NCBI GenBank assembly: GCA_021850485.1
Contig: JAJZLY010000029.1
Coordinates: 16,364 to 80,363, forward strand
Direction of reading: 5' to 3'
DNA: 64,000 nt
DNA from: Bacillota bacterium
GTDB taxonomy: Bacteria > Bacillota > Sulfobacillia > JAJZYS01 > JAJZLH01
The notes beneath the pieces were generated by a model. It ran no database searches. It was not told the DNA's origin and saw nothing but the letters and a program-made list of their open reading frames with translations. Below, piece by piece: positions 24,022-31,677 of this stretch (position 1 is the stretch's first letter; each line of letters begins with the position of its first letter). The position numbers and the translations under genes are program-made.

Positions 24022-24686
24022 CCGGACCGGAGGAGGTCCGGTCCGCCCCAGACCTGCCTTTCATTCATCGGTACCAGGAAGGCTCCGGCAGCGGGCCAAA
24101 AACCACCTTTTTGTTGCTGCACGGCACCGGCGGCGACGAGCGAGATCTCTTTCCGCTGGCCCAGCGTCTGATCCCAGGAGCCAACCTGCTCGGCGTGCGG
24201 GGGAAGGTCCTAGAAGACGGCATGGCCCGGTATTTTCGGCGGCTGACCGAGGGCGTCTTCGATGAACGAGACCTGATCGGACGGGCGGCCGAGCTGGCCG
24301 CGTTTGTCCCGGCCGCCGCTCTAGTTCATCACTTCGACGCCGATCGCGTCTTCGCACTCGGTTACTCGAACGGGGCCAACATGGCGGCGGCCCTGCTCCT
24401 GCTCCACCCGCATCTACTGCAAGGAGGCATCTTGTTCCGGACCATGATGCCGCTGACGGCGCCTGTCCCAGTGGATCTGACCGGTACCGCCGTCTTGCTC
24501 AGCCAGGGTGAGCGCGACCCGTTTGTCACGAGGCAGCGGGCCGAGGAGTTGGCCCGAGCGCTCGAAACGTGCGGCGCGACGGTGACAGTTAAGTGGCAGC
24601 AGTCCGGCCACGGCCTGACTGAAGCCGACCTGAGCGACGCCAGCAACTGGCTGGCCGATATCCGACAGGACAGAACCGGCGCCTAG
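24018..24686 (+). CDS. mhqD: Carboxylesterase/phospholipase family alpha/beta hydrolase, MhqD type
   Basis: 222 residues. FLLLHGTGGDERDLFPLAQRL is the oxyanion region of the phospholipase/carboxylesterase family. The nucleophile serine lies in GYSNGANMA, the acid is probably in LSQGERDPFV, and the catalytic His in SGHGLTEADL. MhqD works with MhqO in quinone/hydroquinone resistance in Bacillus. The start overlaps the mhqO stop, so the two are coupled. Confidence 0.82.
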   Translation: MTGPEEVRSAPDLPFIHRYQEGSGSGPKTTFLLLHGTGGDERDLFPLAQRLIPGANLLGVRGKVLEDGMARYFRRLTEGVFDERDLIGRAAELAAFVPAAALVHHFDADRVFALGYSNGANMAAALLLLHPHLLQGGILFRTMMPLTAPVPVDLTGTAVLLSQGERDPFVTRQRAEELARALETCGATVTVKWQQSGHGLTEADLSDASNWLADIRQDRTGA

Positions 24687-24740
24687 GCGACAGAGGCGAT
24701 CTGGCTTGGCAAGGCGGCTTCGATATGGCACAACGGAAGC

Positions 24741-26114
24741 ATGGCAGACGCATCCTACAATTCACCCGTCGACACCATCCGTCTGTCGGAACTGATTGGC
24801 GCTTTATCTCGCGCCCTTGACCTCACCGAGGGACAGGCCTTTGGCCATTCGCTCAGTTCCTGCCTGATCGGAATGCAACTGGCGCAAGCGATTGGGCTCG
24901 ATCGTGAGTCCCGTTCTGCGCTTTTCTATGCGCTGTTGCTCAAGGATGCGGGCTGTTCGTCCAACGCGGCAATGGTGCAAGAGATGTTTCAAACGGACGA
25001 TCTGGCGGCCAAGCGCGACCTGAAAATGATGGACTGGACGCAGCCGCTGCAGGCGGTCCGCTTCGGCCTGTCTCTTGCCGGCCGTGGCCGAAGCGCCTGG
25101 ACCCGCCTGATCCGGATCATCGCCTTGGCGCCCGGCGGCATGGCGCCGGCCCGCCAGATGTTCGCTGTCCGCTGTGAGCGGGGGGCGGATATCGTCCGCA
25201 TGATGTCATTTCCGGAGACGACGGCACAGGCGATCCGGTCATTGGACGAACACTGGGATGGCCGGGGCTATCCTGCCGGCCTGACCGGGGAGCAAATTCC
25301 CCTGCTGGCCCGCATCGCTGGACTCAGCCAGACCGTGGAGATCTTTCGCAGCACAGTCGGCCGCATGGGCGCCATGGCCATGGTCCGTCGACGTAGCGGC
25401 AGCTGGTTTGACCCTGAGTTGGTGCGGGTGTTTTCGCGTTTGGCGGCCGAGGACGCGTTTTGGTCGCGGTTGGCATCCGATCGGCCCCAATTGATGGCGG
25501 CCGTGGCCGCTCTGGAGCCGCCAGAGGCTCCGGAAATGGCGGATTCGCAGCGGGTCGATCAGGTGGCGCTTGCCTTCGCCCAGATTATCGATGCGAAATC
25601 CCCTTACACGTACCGTCACTCCGAAGGGGTCGCCAAATACGCCGTGGCGATCGGACGCCAGTTGGACTTCTCGCCGGTGCAGGTGCGAGAGATGCACCTG
25701 GCGGGGTTGCTCCACGATATCGGCAAACTGGGCGTACCGAACATGGTCCTGGACAAAGCGGGGCCGTTGACGCACGAGGAGATGGAGGTGATTCGCCGCC
25801 ATCCGCGGTATTCCGAGGAGATCTTATCGGAGGTGGCTGCGTTCTCCAGTTTGGCTGAAGTGGCGGCGGTTCATCATGAACGGGTCGACGGCAAAGGGTA
25901 TTATCGAGGGGTGGTGCTGGCGGACTTTCCGCAAGCCCATCGCACGCTGCCGGTAGCGGACATCTACGAGGCCTTGACGGCGGACCGGCCGTACCGCCAA
26001 GCGATGAGCCCGGATGCGGCCCTGGCTCTGTTGCATAAGGAGGCGGGCAGCGGCGTCTGCCCCCGGGCGGTGACTGCTTTGGAAGCGGCATTGAACAAGG
26101 GAGAGGTGGCCTGA
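24741..26114 (+). CDS. Tandem HD-GYP domain protein, first domain degenerate
   Basis: 457 residues. The C-terminal domain (~270-455) has an intact HD-GYP set: RHSEGVAKYA, LLHDIGKLGVP, HH near VAAVHHERVDGKGYYRG. It may hydrolyse cyclic di-GMP or a related nucleotide. The N-terminal domain (~20-230) keeps the outline (GHSLSSCLIG and DEHWDGRGYPAGLTG with a GYP-like end), but the HD pair is replaced by LKDAG, so it is probably inactive and regulatory. No membrane or sensor domain is present. The next gene starts on its stop codon. Confidence 0.82.
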   Translation: MADASYNSPVDTIRLSELIGALSRALDLTEGQAFGHSLSSCLIGMQLAQAIGLDRESRSALFYALLLKDAGCSSNAAMVQEMFQTDDLAAKRDLKMMDWTQPLQAVRFGLSLAGRGRSAWTRLIRIIALAPGGMAPARQMFAVRCERGADIVRMMSFPETTAQAIRSLDEHWDGRGYPAGLTGEQIPLLARIAGLSQTVEIFRSTVGRMGAMAMVRRRSGSWFDPELVRVFSRLAAEDAFWSRLASDRPQLMAAVAALEPPEAPEMADSQRVDQVALAFAQIIDAKSPYTYRHSEGVAKYAVAIGRQLDFSPVQVREMHLAGLLHDIGKLGVPNMVLDKAGPLTHEEMEVIRRHPRYSEEILSEVAAFSSLAEVAAVHHERVDGKGYYRGVVLADFPQAHRTLPVADIYEALTADRPYRQAMSPDAALALLHKEAGSGVCPRAVTALEAALNKGEVA

Positions 26115-26425
26115 TGGCTGAACTGGATAGCGGCGACAAGGCCGAGGTGAAACGGCCGCTCGGCCGCCGAGTGTGGGCTGGCGGACTGATGATGGCGGCC
26201 GGACTGATCGTGTTGTTTTTGCCGGTGGTTCAGGTGCCTGGGTTCGGCGTGGTCACTGTCGCCCAAGCCCGCGGCATCTGCAGCGGCACCTTGGCGCCAG
26301 CAGTACCGATCCCTTCGGGCGCGGTCTGCGCCGGGCCGGCCGTCGCTTATGTCCTGGCTACCGCCATCTTCCTACTCGGGGTGGCACTGCTTTCTTGGGG
26401 CATCGCTAAGCCGCACCGAGATTGA
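26114..26425 (+). CDS. Small two-span membrane protein
   Basis: 103 residues. Two hydrophobic spans (~22-42 and ~78-97) flank a short extracytoplasmic loop with two cysteines (RGICSGTLAP and GAVCAGPAV). The N-terminus is charged. The ATG overlaps the HD-GYP stop, so it is co-translated and may be linked to it. I recognise no family. A strong terminator follows. Confidence 0.65.
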   Translation: MAELDSGDKAEVKRPLGRRVWAGGLMMAAGLIVLFLPVVQVPGFGVVTVAQARGICSGTLAPAVPIPSGAVCAGPAVAYVLATAIFLLGVALLSWGIAKPHRD

Positions 26426-26448
26426 CAGGTGCCGGGCGCTGACGAACC

Positions 26449-26476
26449 AGGGGCTGGCCGATGTCGGCCAGCCCCT
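26449..26476. terminator. Bidirectional terminator hairpin
   Basis: AGGGGCTGGCCGA / TCGGCCAGCCCCT form a long stem between convergent genes, followed on the plus strand by CTTC. Confidence 0.75.
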
Positions 26477-26506
26477 CTTCATCTGCCGAGCGGGACGATG
26501 CACGCC

Positions 26507-26869
26507 TCAGCTCGCCGAATCGACCTGCTGTTGGTTCAAGCAGGCATGGCCGTCTTGAGGATCCGGTTTGATATAGGTGCGGCCCCAGTTTTCCACCGCC
26601 TGCATCACGCCCTGGAGAGCCACCCCAGCCGGAGTCAGCCGGTAGAGCGTGCGCGGCGGGAACACCGACTGCACCTCGCGCCCAACCACGCCGAGTGTCA
26701 CCAATTCGTCCAGGCGCTGGCTGAGCGTGGCCGGGTTGCACCCGCCAACGGACCGGGAGAGTTCGTTAAAGCCGCGCGGCTCGTTGAGGAGTTCGCGCAC
26801 GATGTGGAGTACCCACTTCTGCTGCAACACTCCGATGGCGGCGTGGACGGGGCAGAAATCATCGCTCAT
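26507..26869 (-). CDS. HxlR-family winged-helix regulator
   Basis: 120 residues. The N-terminal cysteine in FCPVHAAIGVLQQKWV, the HTH GGCNPATLSQRLDELVTLGVV and the wing PPRTLYRLTPAG are typical of HxlR/HypR proteins, several of which sense redox or electrophile stress through that cysteine. A second Cys follows in GGCNP. It is divergent from yceI with 105 bases between them that hold an inverted repeat, so it probably represses yceI and itself. Confidence 0.85.
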   Translation of the reverse strand: MSDDFCPVHAAIGVLQQKWVLHIVRELLNEPRGFNELSRSVGGCNPATLSQRLDELVTLGVVGREVQSVFPPRTLYRLTPAGVALQGVMQAVENWGRTYIKPDPQDGHACLNQQQVDSAS

Positions 26870-26909
26870 GGACTGATCATAGACCGTCGGGACAAACTTT
26901 GCAAATCTA

Positions 26910-26938
26910 TTGCACTATGAAAATTATAGTGATATGAT
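26910..26938 (+). promoter_or_regulatory. yceI promoter with HxlR operator
   Basis: TTGCAC, a 17-base spacer, and TATGAT form a promoter for yceI. The inverted repeat CACTAT-N7-ATAGTG (26913-26931) fills the spacer, an ideal position for a dimeric repressor such as the adjacent HxlR protein. Confidence 0.65.
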
Positions 26939-26974
26939 CAGCCCGGACCGAACGTTGTCAGAGGAGGATTCAGA

Positions 26975-27487
26975 ATGGTTTGGGAATTCGACCCGGCCCA
27001 TACGTCGGCGCAGTTTGCAGTCCGCCACCTTGGGATCATGACGGTGCGCGGGCACATGAATCTGGTGCGGGGCCAACTGGAAACAGAAGGCGAGATGCCG
27101 ACCAAGGCCGAGGTGGCGCTCGACCCGAAGTCGATCGACACCCGTGAGCCGAACCGGGACACCCATCTGCGCTCCCCGGACTTTTTGCTGGCGGATCAGC
27201 ACCCGGAGATCGTGTTCAAGTCAACGGGCATCTCGGGACGCAGGGACAGCCTCAAGATCGTGGGAGAGTTGACCATCCGTGGTATCACCAAGCCGGTCGA
27301 GCTGACCGGGGAGATGACACCCGTGATTTCGGACCACCGGGGCCTGCCTCGCTTTGGTGTCAGCGTGGAGACCACCATCGACCGCAAGGAGTTCGGCATG
27401 GAGTGGAACCACTTGGTGGACAACGCTCTGATGGTTGGAGACCAGGTGAAAATCTCGGTTGAGGGCGAAGTCTTCCAACCGCAGTGA
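26975..27487 (+). CDS. YceI-family lipocalin-like protein
   Basis: 170 residues spanning one YceI domain: WEFDPAHTSAQFAVRHLGIMTVRGHM at the start, SIDTREPNRDTHLRSPDFL, and GELTIRGITKPVELTGE. The fold is a beta-barrel that binds polyisoprenoid or other amphiphiles. No signal peptide is present, so unlike the E. coli protein it is cytosolic. It is preceded by GAGGAGG and ends at a strong terminator. Confidence 0.88.
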   Translation: MVWEFDPAHTSAQFAVRHLGIMTVRGHMNLVRGQLETEGEMPTKAEVALDPKSIDTREPNRDTHLRSPDFLLADQHPEIVFKSTGISGRRDSLKIVGELTIRGITKPVELTGEMTPVISDHRGLPRFGVSVETTIDRKEFGMEWNHLVDNALMVGDQVKISVEGEVFQPQ

Positions 27488-27511
27488 GCTGGACGAAACG
27501 CCTGTAAACCG

Positions 27512-27543
27512 CCGAGGCCGGCTTCCTAGGGAGCCGGCCTCGG
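27512..27543. terminator. Bidirectional terminator hairpin
   Basis: A 12 bp stem, CCGAGGCCGGCT / AGCCGGCCTCGG, with an 8-base loop lies between the convergent yceI and gpsA genes, followed by TCTGT. Confidence 0.8.
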
Positions 27544-27560
27544 TCTGTGCCAGGCACGGT

Positions 27561-28553
27561 TCACGGTCCGGTTTGATCCTCCCGGGTCAGGGGCCGGGCC
27601 AGCAGGCGCGCCACCTCGTCGCGCGGCTGACAGCCCTCGAACAAGATGTGCGCCAGCGAAGACGCGATCGGCATCTCGACAGCGGATCGTTCGGCCAATG
27701 CCAGCGCTGCTCGGGTGGCGAACACGCCTTCGTAGACGTAGGGTGTGCGGTCCATCACCGTCTGCGGCGTCTCACCCCTGCCGATGGCCAAGCCCAGGGC
27801 CCGGTTTCGGCTGTGGTTGCTGGTGGCAGTGGCAAGCAGGTCTCCGAGTCCGGCCAGTCCTGCAAAGGTCATCGGCTGCGCCCCTTCGGCCACTCCCAGT
27901 CGAAAGATCTCGGCCAGCCCACGGGTGAGTAGCGCCGCCTTGACGTTGTCGCCCAGGCCGAGGCCGTCCAAGATGCCGGCGGCAATGGCCAAGACGTTTT
28001 TCAGAGCCCCGGCCAGTTCGACCCCCAGGCGGTCGGAAGAGGCGTATAGGCGAAAGGAGGGACAGGCCAGCAGATCCCGGGCCAAAGCGGCCATCGCTGC
28101 ATCAGGATGGGCCACCACCACCGCCGTCGGTTTCAGTTGGCCAACCTCTTCGGCGTGGCTTGGGCCGGACAGCTGCACAAGGTCCACACCGACTGCCGCC
28201 GCCACCTCGCTCATCCGGAAGAGCGACGGCAGTGCCAAGCCCTTGGCCGTCGACACGGCCAGGGCGGACCCGAGCAGCGGCGCACTGCGAGACAAGGTGT
28301 CGGCCATCGCCTGCGAAGGTACGGCGAAAATGCTCACCTCAGCCTCTGCCAAGGCCAGAGCTAGATCGCCCGTGACCGTCACCGCAGCCGGCAGCGTTAC
28401 GCCGGGTAGGTACACGGGATTGGTGCGCGTCTCGGCCAGTTGGCGGGCCATCTCCGGCCGTCTGGCGTACAGCCAGGTGTCGTCTGCGCGCTGACCGTAC
28501 AGAGCCGCCAGAGCAGTGCCAAAGCCACCGGCGCCGATGATCGCGATCTTCAT
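27561..28553 (-). CDS. gpsA: NAD(P)-dependent glycerol-3-phosphate dehydrogenase
   Basis: 330 residues. It reduces dihydroxyacetone phosphate to sn-glycerol 3-phosphate for phospholipid synthesis. The NAD motif is IIGAGGFGTA, the mid-protein has SGPSHAEEV, the catalytic lysine lies in GALKNVLAIAAG near residue 180, and the phosphate-binding SNHSRNRALG near residue 245. The start overlaps the plsY stop (ATGA), so gpsA and plsY are coupled: one makes the acyl acceptor the other uses. Confidence 0.92.
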   Translation of the reverse strand: MKIAIIGAGGFGTALAALYGQRADDTWLYARRPEMARQLAETRTNPVYLPGVTLPAAVTVTGDLALALAEAEVSIFAVPSQAMADTLSRSAPLLGSALAVSTAKGLALPSLFRMSEVAAAVGVDLVQLSGPSHAEEVGQLKPTAVVVAHPDAAMAALARDLLACPSFRLYASSDRLGVELAGALKNVLAIAAGILDGLGLGDNVKAALLTRGLAEIFRLGVAEGAQPMTFAGLAGLGDLLATATSNHSRNRALGLAIGRGETPQTVMDRTPYVYEGVFATRAALALAERSAVEMPIASSLAHILFEGCQPRDEVARLLARPLTREDQTGP

Positions 28554-29128
28554 CTACGCACCGTAAGTCGTGGCTCTTCGTGGGCCAGCAGACGGCGGAT
28601 GTTGGGTGCATGGCGGATGAGCATCAGCAACCACAGGCCCAGCACCAGGATTCGACTGGGCGTCGAGGCCGGCAGGACCAGCAGGGTGATCAGGGCCCCT
28701 GTGGCACCAAGCAGGGCAGAACTGGACACGATGCGCGTGATCAGGAGCAGGCCCAAGAAGATCAAGACGGCTACCAGGGCGGCAAGCGGGCTGGTCAGGA
28801 GCAACACGCCGAGCGATACCGCCACCACCTTGCCACCGTGAAAGCGCAAGGTGAACGGGTAGGCGTGGCCGAGACCGGCGCCGAGGCCTCCCAACGCGAA
28901 ACCCCACGGTCCGACCAAGACAAAGCCGATCATTGCCGCGCAAGCTCCCTTGCCCGCATCCAGCAACAGAACCAGAAGGCCCGCCAATGGGCCAAGCGCC
29001 CGATTCACATTGGTTGCCCCGATATTGCCGGAGCCGACCTCCTGCAGACGGACGCCTTTCAGACTGGCCAGCAGCACGCCAAAGGGAATGGATCCGATCA
29101 GGTATCCGAACACGGCGCTCTGGACCAC
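28550..29128 (-). CDS. plsY: Acyl-phosphate:glycerol-3-phosphate acyltransferase
   Basis: 193 residues with about five membrane spans. GYLIGSIPFGVLLA, the motif GSGNIGATNVNRALG, and FHGGKVVAVSLG are the PlsY signatures. It adds the first fatty acid to glycerol 3-phosphate at the inner membrane, using the acyl-phosphate made by PlsX (plsX lies at 49.9 kb). I chose GTG 29128 because a GAGGGGGG site precedes it and the family starts here; the ORF-track extension runs into the next gene. Confidence 0.9.
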   Translation of the reverse strand: MVQSAVFGYLIGSIPFGVLLASLKGVRLQEVGSGNIGATNVNRALGPLAGLLVLLLDAGKGACAAMIGFVLVGPWGFALGGLGAGLGHAYPFTLRFHGGKVVAVSLGVLLLTSPLAALVAVLIFLGLLLITRIVSSSALLGATGALITLLVLPASTPSRILVLGLWLLMLIRHAPNIRRLLAHEEPRLTVRR

Positions 29129-29153
29129 CCGAAGCCCCCCTCGTCGGGATCGA

Positions 29154-30353
29154 TCAGAAGAAAATCGCCAGCCTGTACAGAAATGGGAAAGCCGGCGGCA
29201 ACAGTGCCGGTGTGTAAGTCTCGGTGCCGACCGTGAGGGTGATTCGGCCCGGCAGGCCCTGGCCCCCTGCCGTCGGCGCCCAGGTGACATGGACTGACGT
29301 CCCCTTGGCGCCCACCAAGAGCAACGGGTGGGCTAGGCGAAGCGGTACAGAGAAGCCAAACGGCAGGTGAGCCACGGCCACCACGGTGCCCGCCGCCAGC
29401 AGTGTGGTGGTGTAATGCCGGTTGACATAGGTGACAAGCTGCTGGATCGAGGAGAAAATCGGCCCGAATCCACCGGGACCGTCCAGATAGATGCCCACCA
29501 GAAGCGGGTGGCCGGGCAGGCTGGTGCGGATCGCCCAGTCCAGGTTGCGGCCGGATTGCGGTGTCCACCCGGTCTTTACCCCCAAGGTGCCGGGCACCCG
29601 GCTGAGCAGCTGGTTGAGATTGGTGACGGTACCGAGATCCGGGATAAAGATCTGCTTGGTGCGCACGATTTGGGCGAACGTCGGATTGGCCAAGGCGCGC
29701 AGGGTCAGGCTCAATAGGTCCTGCGGCGAGCCCTGGTCGGCCGGCGAGAGTCCGGACGGATCTTGATAGGACAGATGGGTAAGGCCCCAGGCCCTGGCCT
29801 GGGCATTCATCTGGGCGACAAAGGCACTTTCACCGCCAGGGTACATGCTGGCCAGGATGGATGCGGCGTTGTCGGCCGAGGGCAGCATCATGGCGTAGAG
29901 CAGTTGCGCCACCGAGTACTGCTGGCCTGCCAGCACCTGCATCACGCTGTCACCTTGAGCCAGTTCCTGGCGCGACTGCAGCTGCTCGGCGGCAGTGATG
30001 GTGGTGGTGCGACCCAACGGATAATTGGCGGAGTTCAGCACGACCATTGCGGTCATGATCTTGGTCAAAGAGGCCAGCGGCCAGGGCGTCTGGGCGACAG
30101 CAGCGGCCAGGGTCGCACCGCCGAGGGAGAGCGCGTAGCGAGGCGTCGGGAAACTAGGTAGCGGGGTCGAGGTGGACGGACCCGGCAACGCTGCCAGGGA
30201 CACTGGGGTGGCCTTGACCGGTACCTTGGCCACCCGGCCGACCACCAGGGAAGCGGCCGTTCCGAGCAGTACCAGGGCGATCAGCCAGCGAAAGAGGGTA
30301 CGCGTGAAGATGGCCTCCCTAGGGGCAGTGCGCGCATCACCAACAACGGTCAT
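29154..30353 (-). CDS. D-alanyl-D-alanine carboxypeptidase, peptidase S11 family
   Basis: 399 residues. An N-terminal membrane anchor or signal segment (~20-38) is followed by a serine DD-peptidase domain: SxxK as ASLTKIMT near residue 95, SxN as SADNAAS near residue 160, and KTG in GVKTGWTPQSGR near residue 258. It trims peptidoglycan stem peptides outside the membrane. The C-terminal ~100 residues form the usual beta-rich extension. It sits 25 bases upstream of plsY on the same strand, so the three envelope genes may form one unit. Confidence 0.88.
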   Translation of the reverse strand: MTVVGDARTAPREAIFTRTLFRWLIALVLLGTAASLVVGRVAKVPVKATPVSLAALPGPSTSTPLPSFPTPRYALSLGGATLAAAVAQTPWPLASLTKIMTAMVVLNSANYPLGRTTTITAAEQLQSRQELAQGDSVMQVLAGQQYSVAQLLYAMMLPSADNAASILASMYPGGESAFVAQMNAQARAWGLTHLSYQDPSGLSPADQGSPQDLLSLTLRALANPTFAQIVRTKQIFIPDLGTVTNLNQLLSRVPGTLGVKTGWTPQSGRNLDWAIRTSLPGHPLLVGIYLDGPGGFGPIFSSIQQLVTYVNRHYTTTLLAAGTVVAVAHLPFGFSVPLRLAHPLLLVGAKGTSVHVTWAPTAGGQGLPGRITLTVGTETYTPALLPPAFPFLYRLAIFF

Positions 30354-30431
30354 CCTACCCTATCGCCGCCTTTGGTGGCGACCGCGGCTCGAAGCTTCGC
30401 CCGATGGCATCGTGGCTTGGGACTCTGTGCC

Positions 30432-30460
30432 TTGACAGTGGCAGGAGAAAGAAGTACGGT
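30432..30460 (+). promoter_or_regulatory. Promoter of the marR-emrAB operon
   Basis: TTGACA, a 17-base spacer, and TACGGT. Downstream, AATAGTTCGATATAGTATT (30480-30498) is an imperfect palindrome that could bind the MarR protein. Confidence 0.5.
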
Positions 30461-30538
30461 ACAAGAGTATTCGGAAGCCAATAGTTCGATATAGTATTAA
30501 AGGCGAGGTGGACGGAGACGGCGGATGCCTACGACCTG

Positions 30539-30976
30539 ATGGAATTGGTAGGACGAGCTCGGAATCTGGTGCTCAAGCGCCTGCGTGCTTCCTGGGGGGA
30601 ACTGCTGCCCGGCACCGATCTCAGTCTGGAAGAGGCGATGGTGTTGTTCAGTCTGCGTCAATGCGACCAGACCACACCCGGTGAACTAGCTACCAGACAC
30701 GAAGTGCCGAAGAGCACGATGACCGGGATCTTGGATCGCCTGGTGGACAAGGGACTGGTCCGAAGGTGGCCGGACGACGAAGATCGCCGCCAGGTGCACG
30801 TCTCGCTGGCTGAGGCGGGTCGGGACAAGAAGATCGATCCACGGCAGATTGGCGAGCGGATCAAGGCGGAGTTTGCCCACGCCCTCTCCCGGCTGGCCCC
30901 CACTGACTTCGAAAAATTGGATCAAGGCCTCAACGCTCTGATCGATGCCTTGCACAAGGAGGACGAAGCGCGATGA
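30539..30976 (+). CDS. MarR-family transcriptional regulator
   Basis: 145 residues. The winged helix spans ~35-100 (TPGELATRHEVPKSTMTGILDRLVDKGLVRR and DDRRQVHVSLAEAG with the family's wing). It is the first gene of an efflux operon and likely its repressor, released by a toxic ligand. No ribosome binding site stands directly before ATG 30539. Instead, the stop of a four-codon ORF (ATG 30525, MPTT) overlaps this ATG, suggesting re-initiation. Codons before the ATG also read like protein (ADAYDL) but have no start codon. Confidence 0.82.
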   Translation: MELVGRARNLVLKRLRASWGELLPGTDLSLEEAMVLFSLRQCDQTTPGELATRHEVPKSTMTGILDRLVDKGLVRRWPDDEDRRQVHVSLAEAGRDKKIDPRQIGERIKAEFAHALSRLAPTDFEKLDQGLNALIDALHKEDEAR

Positions 30977-31665
30977 AAGGACTCGGCAGGACTCTGATGA
31001 TTAACCTGGTGGTTTTGGTGGTGCTGGCTGGTGCAGCCTACATCGGCTACAGCTACTGGTATCAGGGCTACACCTATGTGACGACATCCAACGCCCAGGT
31101 CAGCGCGCCGATTGCCACCCTGTCGGCACCGGGTACCGGCGTGCTCACCAACTGGACGGTCTACCTCGGTGAACGGGTTAGCAAGGGTCAGCTGCTGGGA
31201 GACGTTGCCGTGACCAGTCATGCAACAGGCACCGCTACCAGCGCCAGTGCCCCCGTGTCCACGCTGACTCAGATCCCAGTCAAGGCGACCAGCGCCGGAG
31301 TGATCGGCCAAGTCGACATCCCCAACGGATCAGCCGTGGAAGTGGGTCTACCACTGGCCAGCCTGGTCCAAACCAGCCAGCTGTATCTGATTGCCAACGT
31401 CGCCGAAACCTCCATCGCCAGCGTGCATATCGGCCAAAAGGCGACGATCACGGTCAGCGCCTACCCCAACCAGACCTTCACCGGCTATGTGTCCGAGATC
31501 GGACCGGCCACCGCCGGCAGCTTTTCGCTGCTGCCTACGCAGAACACCACGACCGACTTCACGCCGGTCACCCAGGTGATCCCGGTGCTCATCCGCCTCG
31601 ACTCCACCTTCGGTGACGCCCTGCGGGCCGGAGAGAGCGCCACGGTGCAGATTTCGATCCACTAG
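30973..31665 (+). CDS. EmrA/HlyD-type membrane fusion protein, short form
   Basis: 230 residues. One N-terminal transmembrane span (~8-30) is followed by two half-lipoyl segments (VSAPIATLSAPGTGVLTNW and VKATSAGVIGQVDIPNGSAV) and a beta-barrel region. The long coiled-coil hairpin that contacts TolC in Gram-negative relatives is absent, which fits a single-membrane cell. It would partner the DHA2 exporter encoded next. Its ATG overlaps the marR stop. Confidence 0.8.
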   Translation: MKGLGRTLMINLVVLVVLAGAAYIGYSYWYQGYTYVTTSNAQVSAPIATLSAPGTGVLTNWTVYLGERVSKGQLLGDVAVTSHATGTATSASAPVSTLTQIPVKATSAGVIGQVDIPNGSAVEVGLPLASLVQTSQLYLIANVAETSIASVHIGQKATITVSAYPNQTFTGYVSEIGPATAGSFSLLPTQNTTTDFTPVTQVIPVLIRLDSTFGDALRAGESATVQISIH

Positions 31666-31677
31666 GAGGGTGCGACC

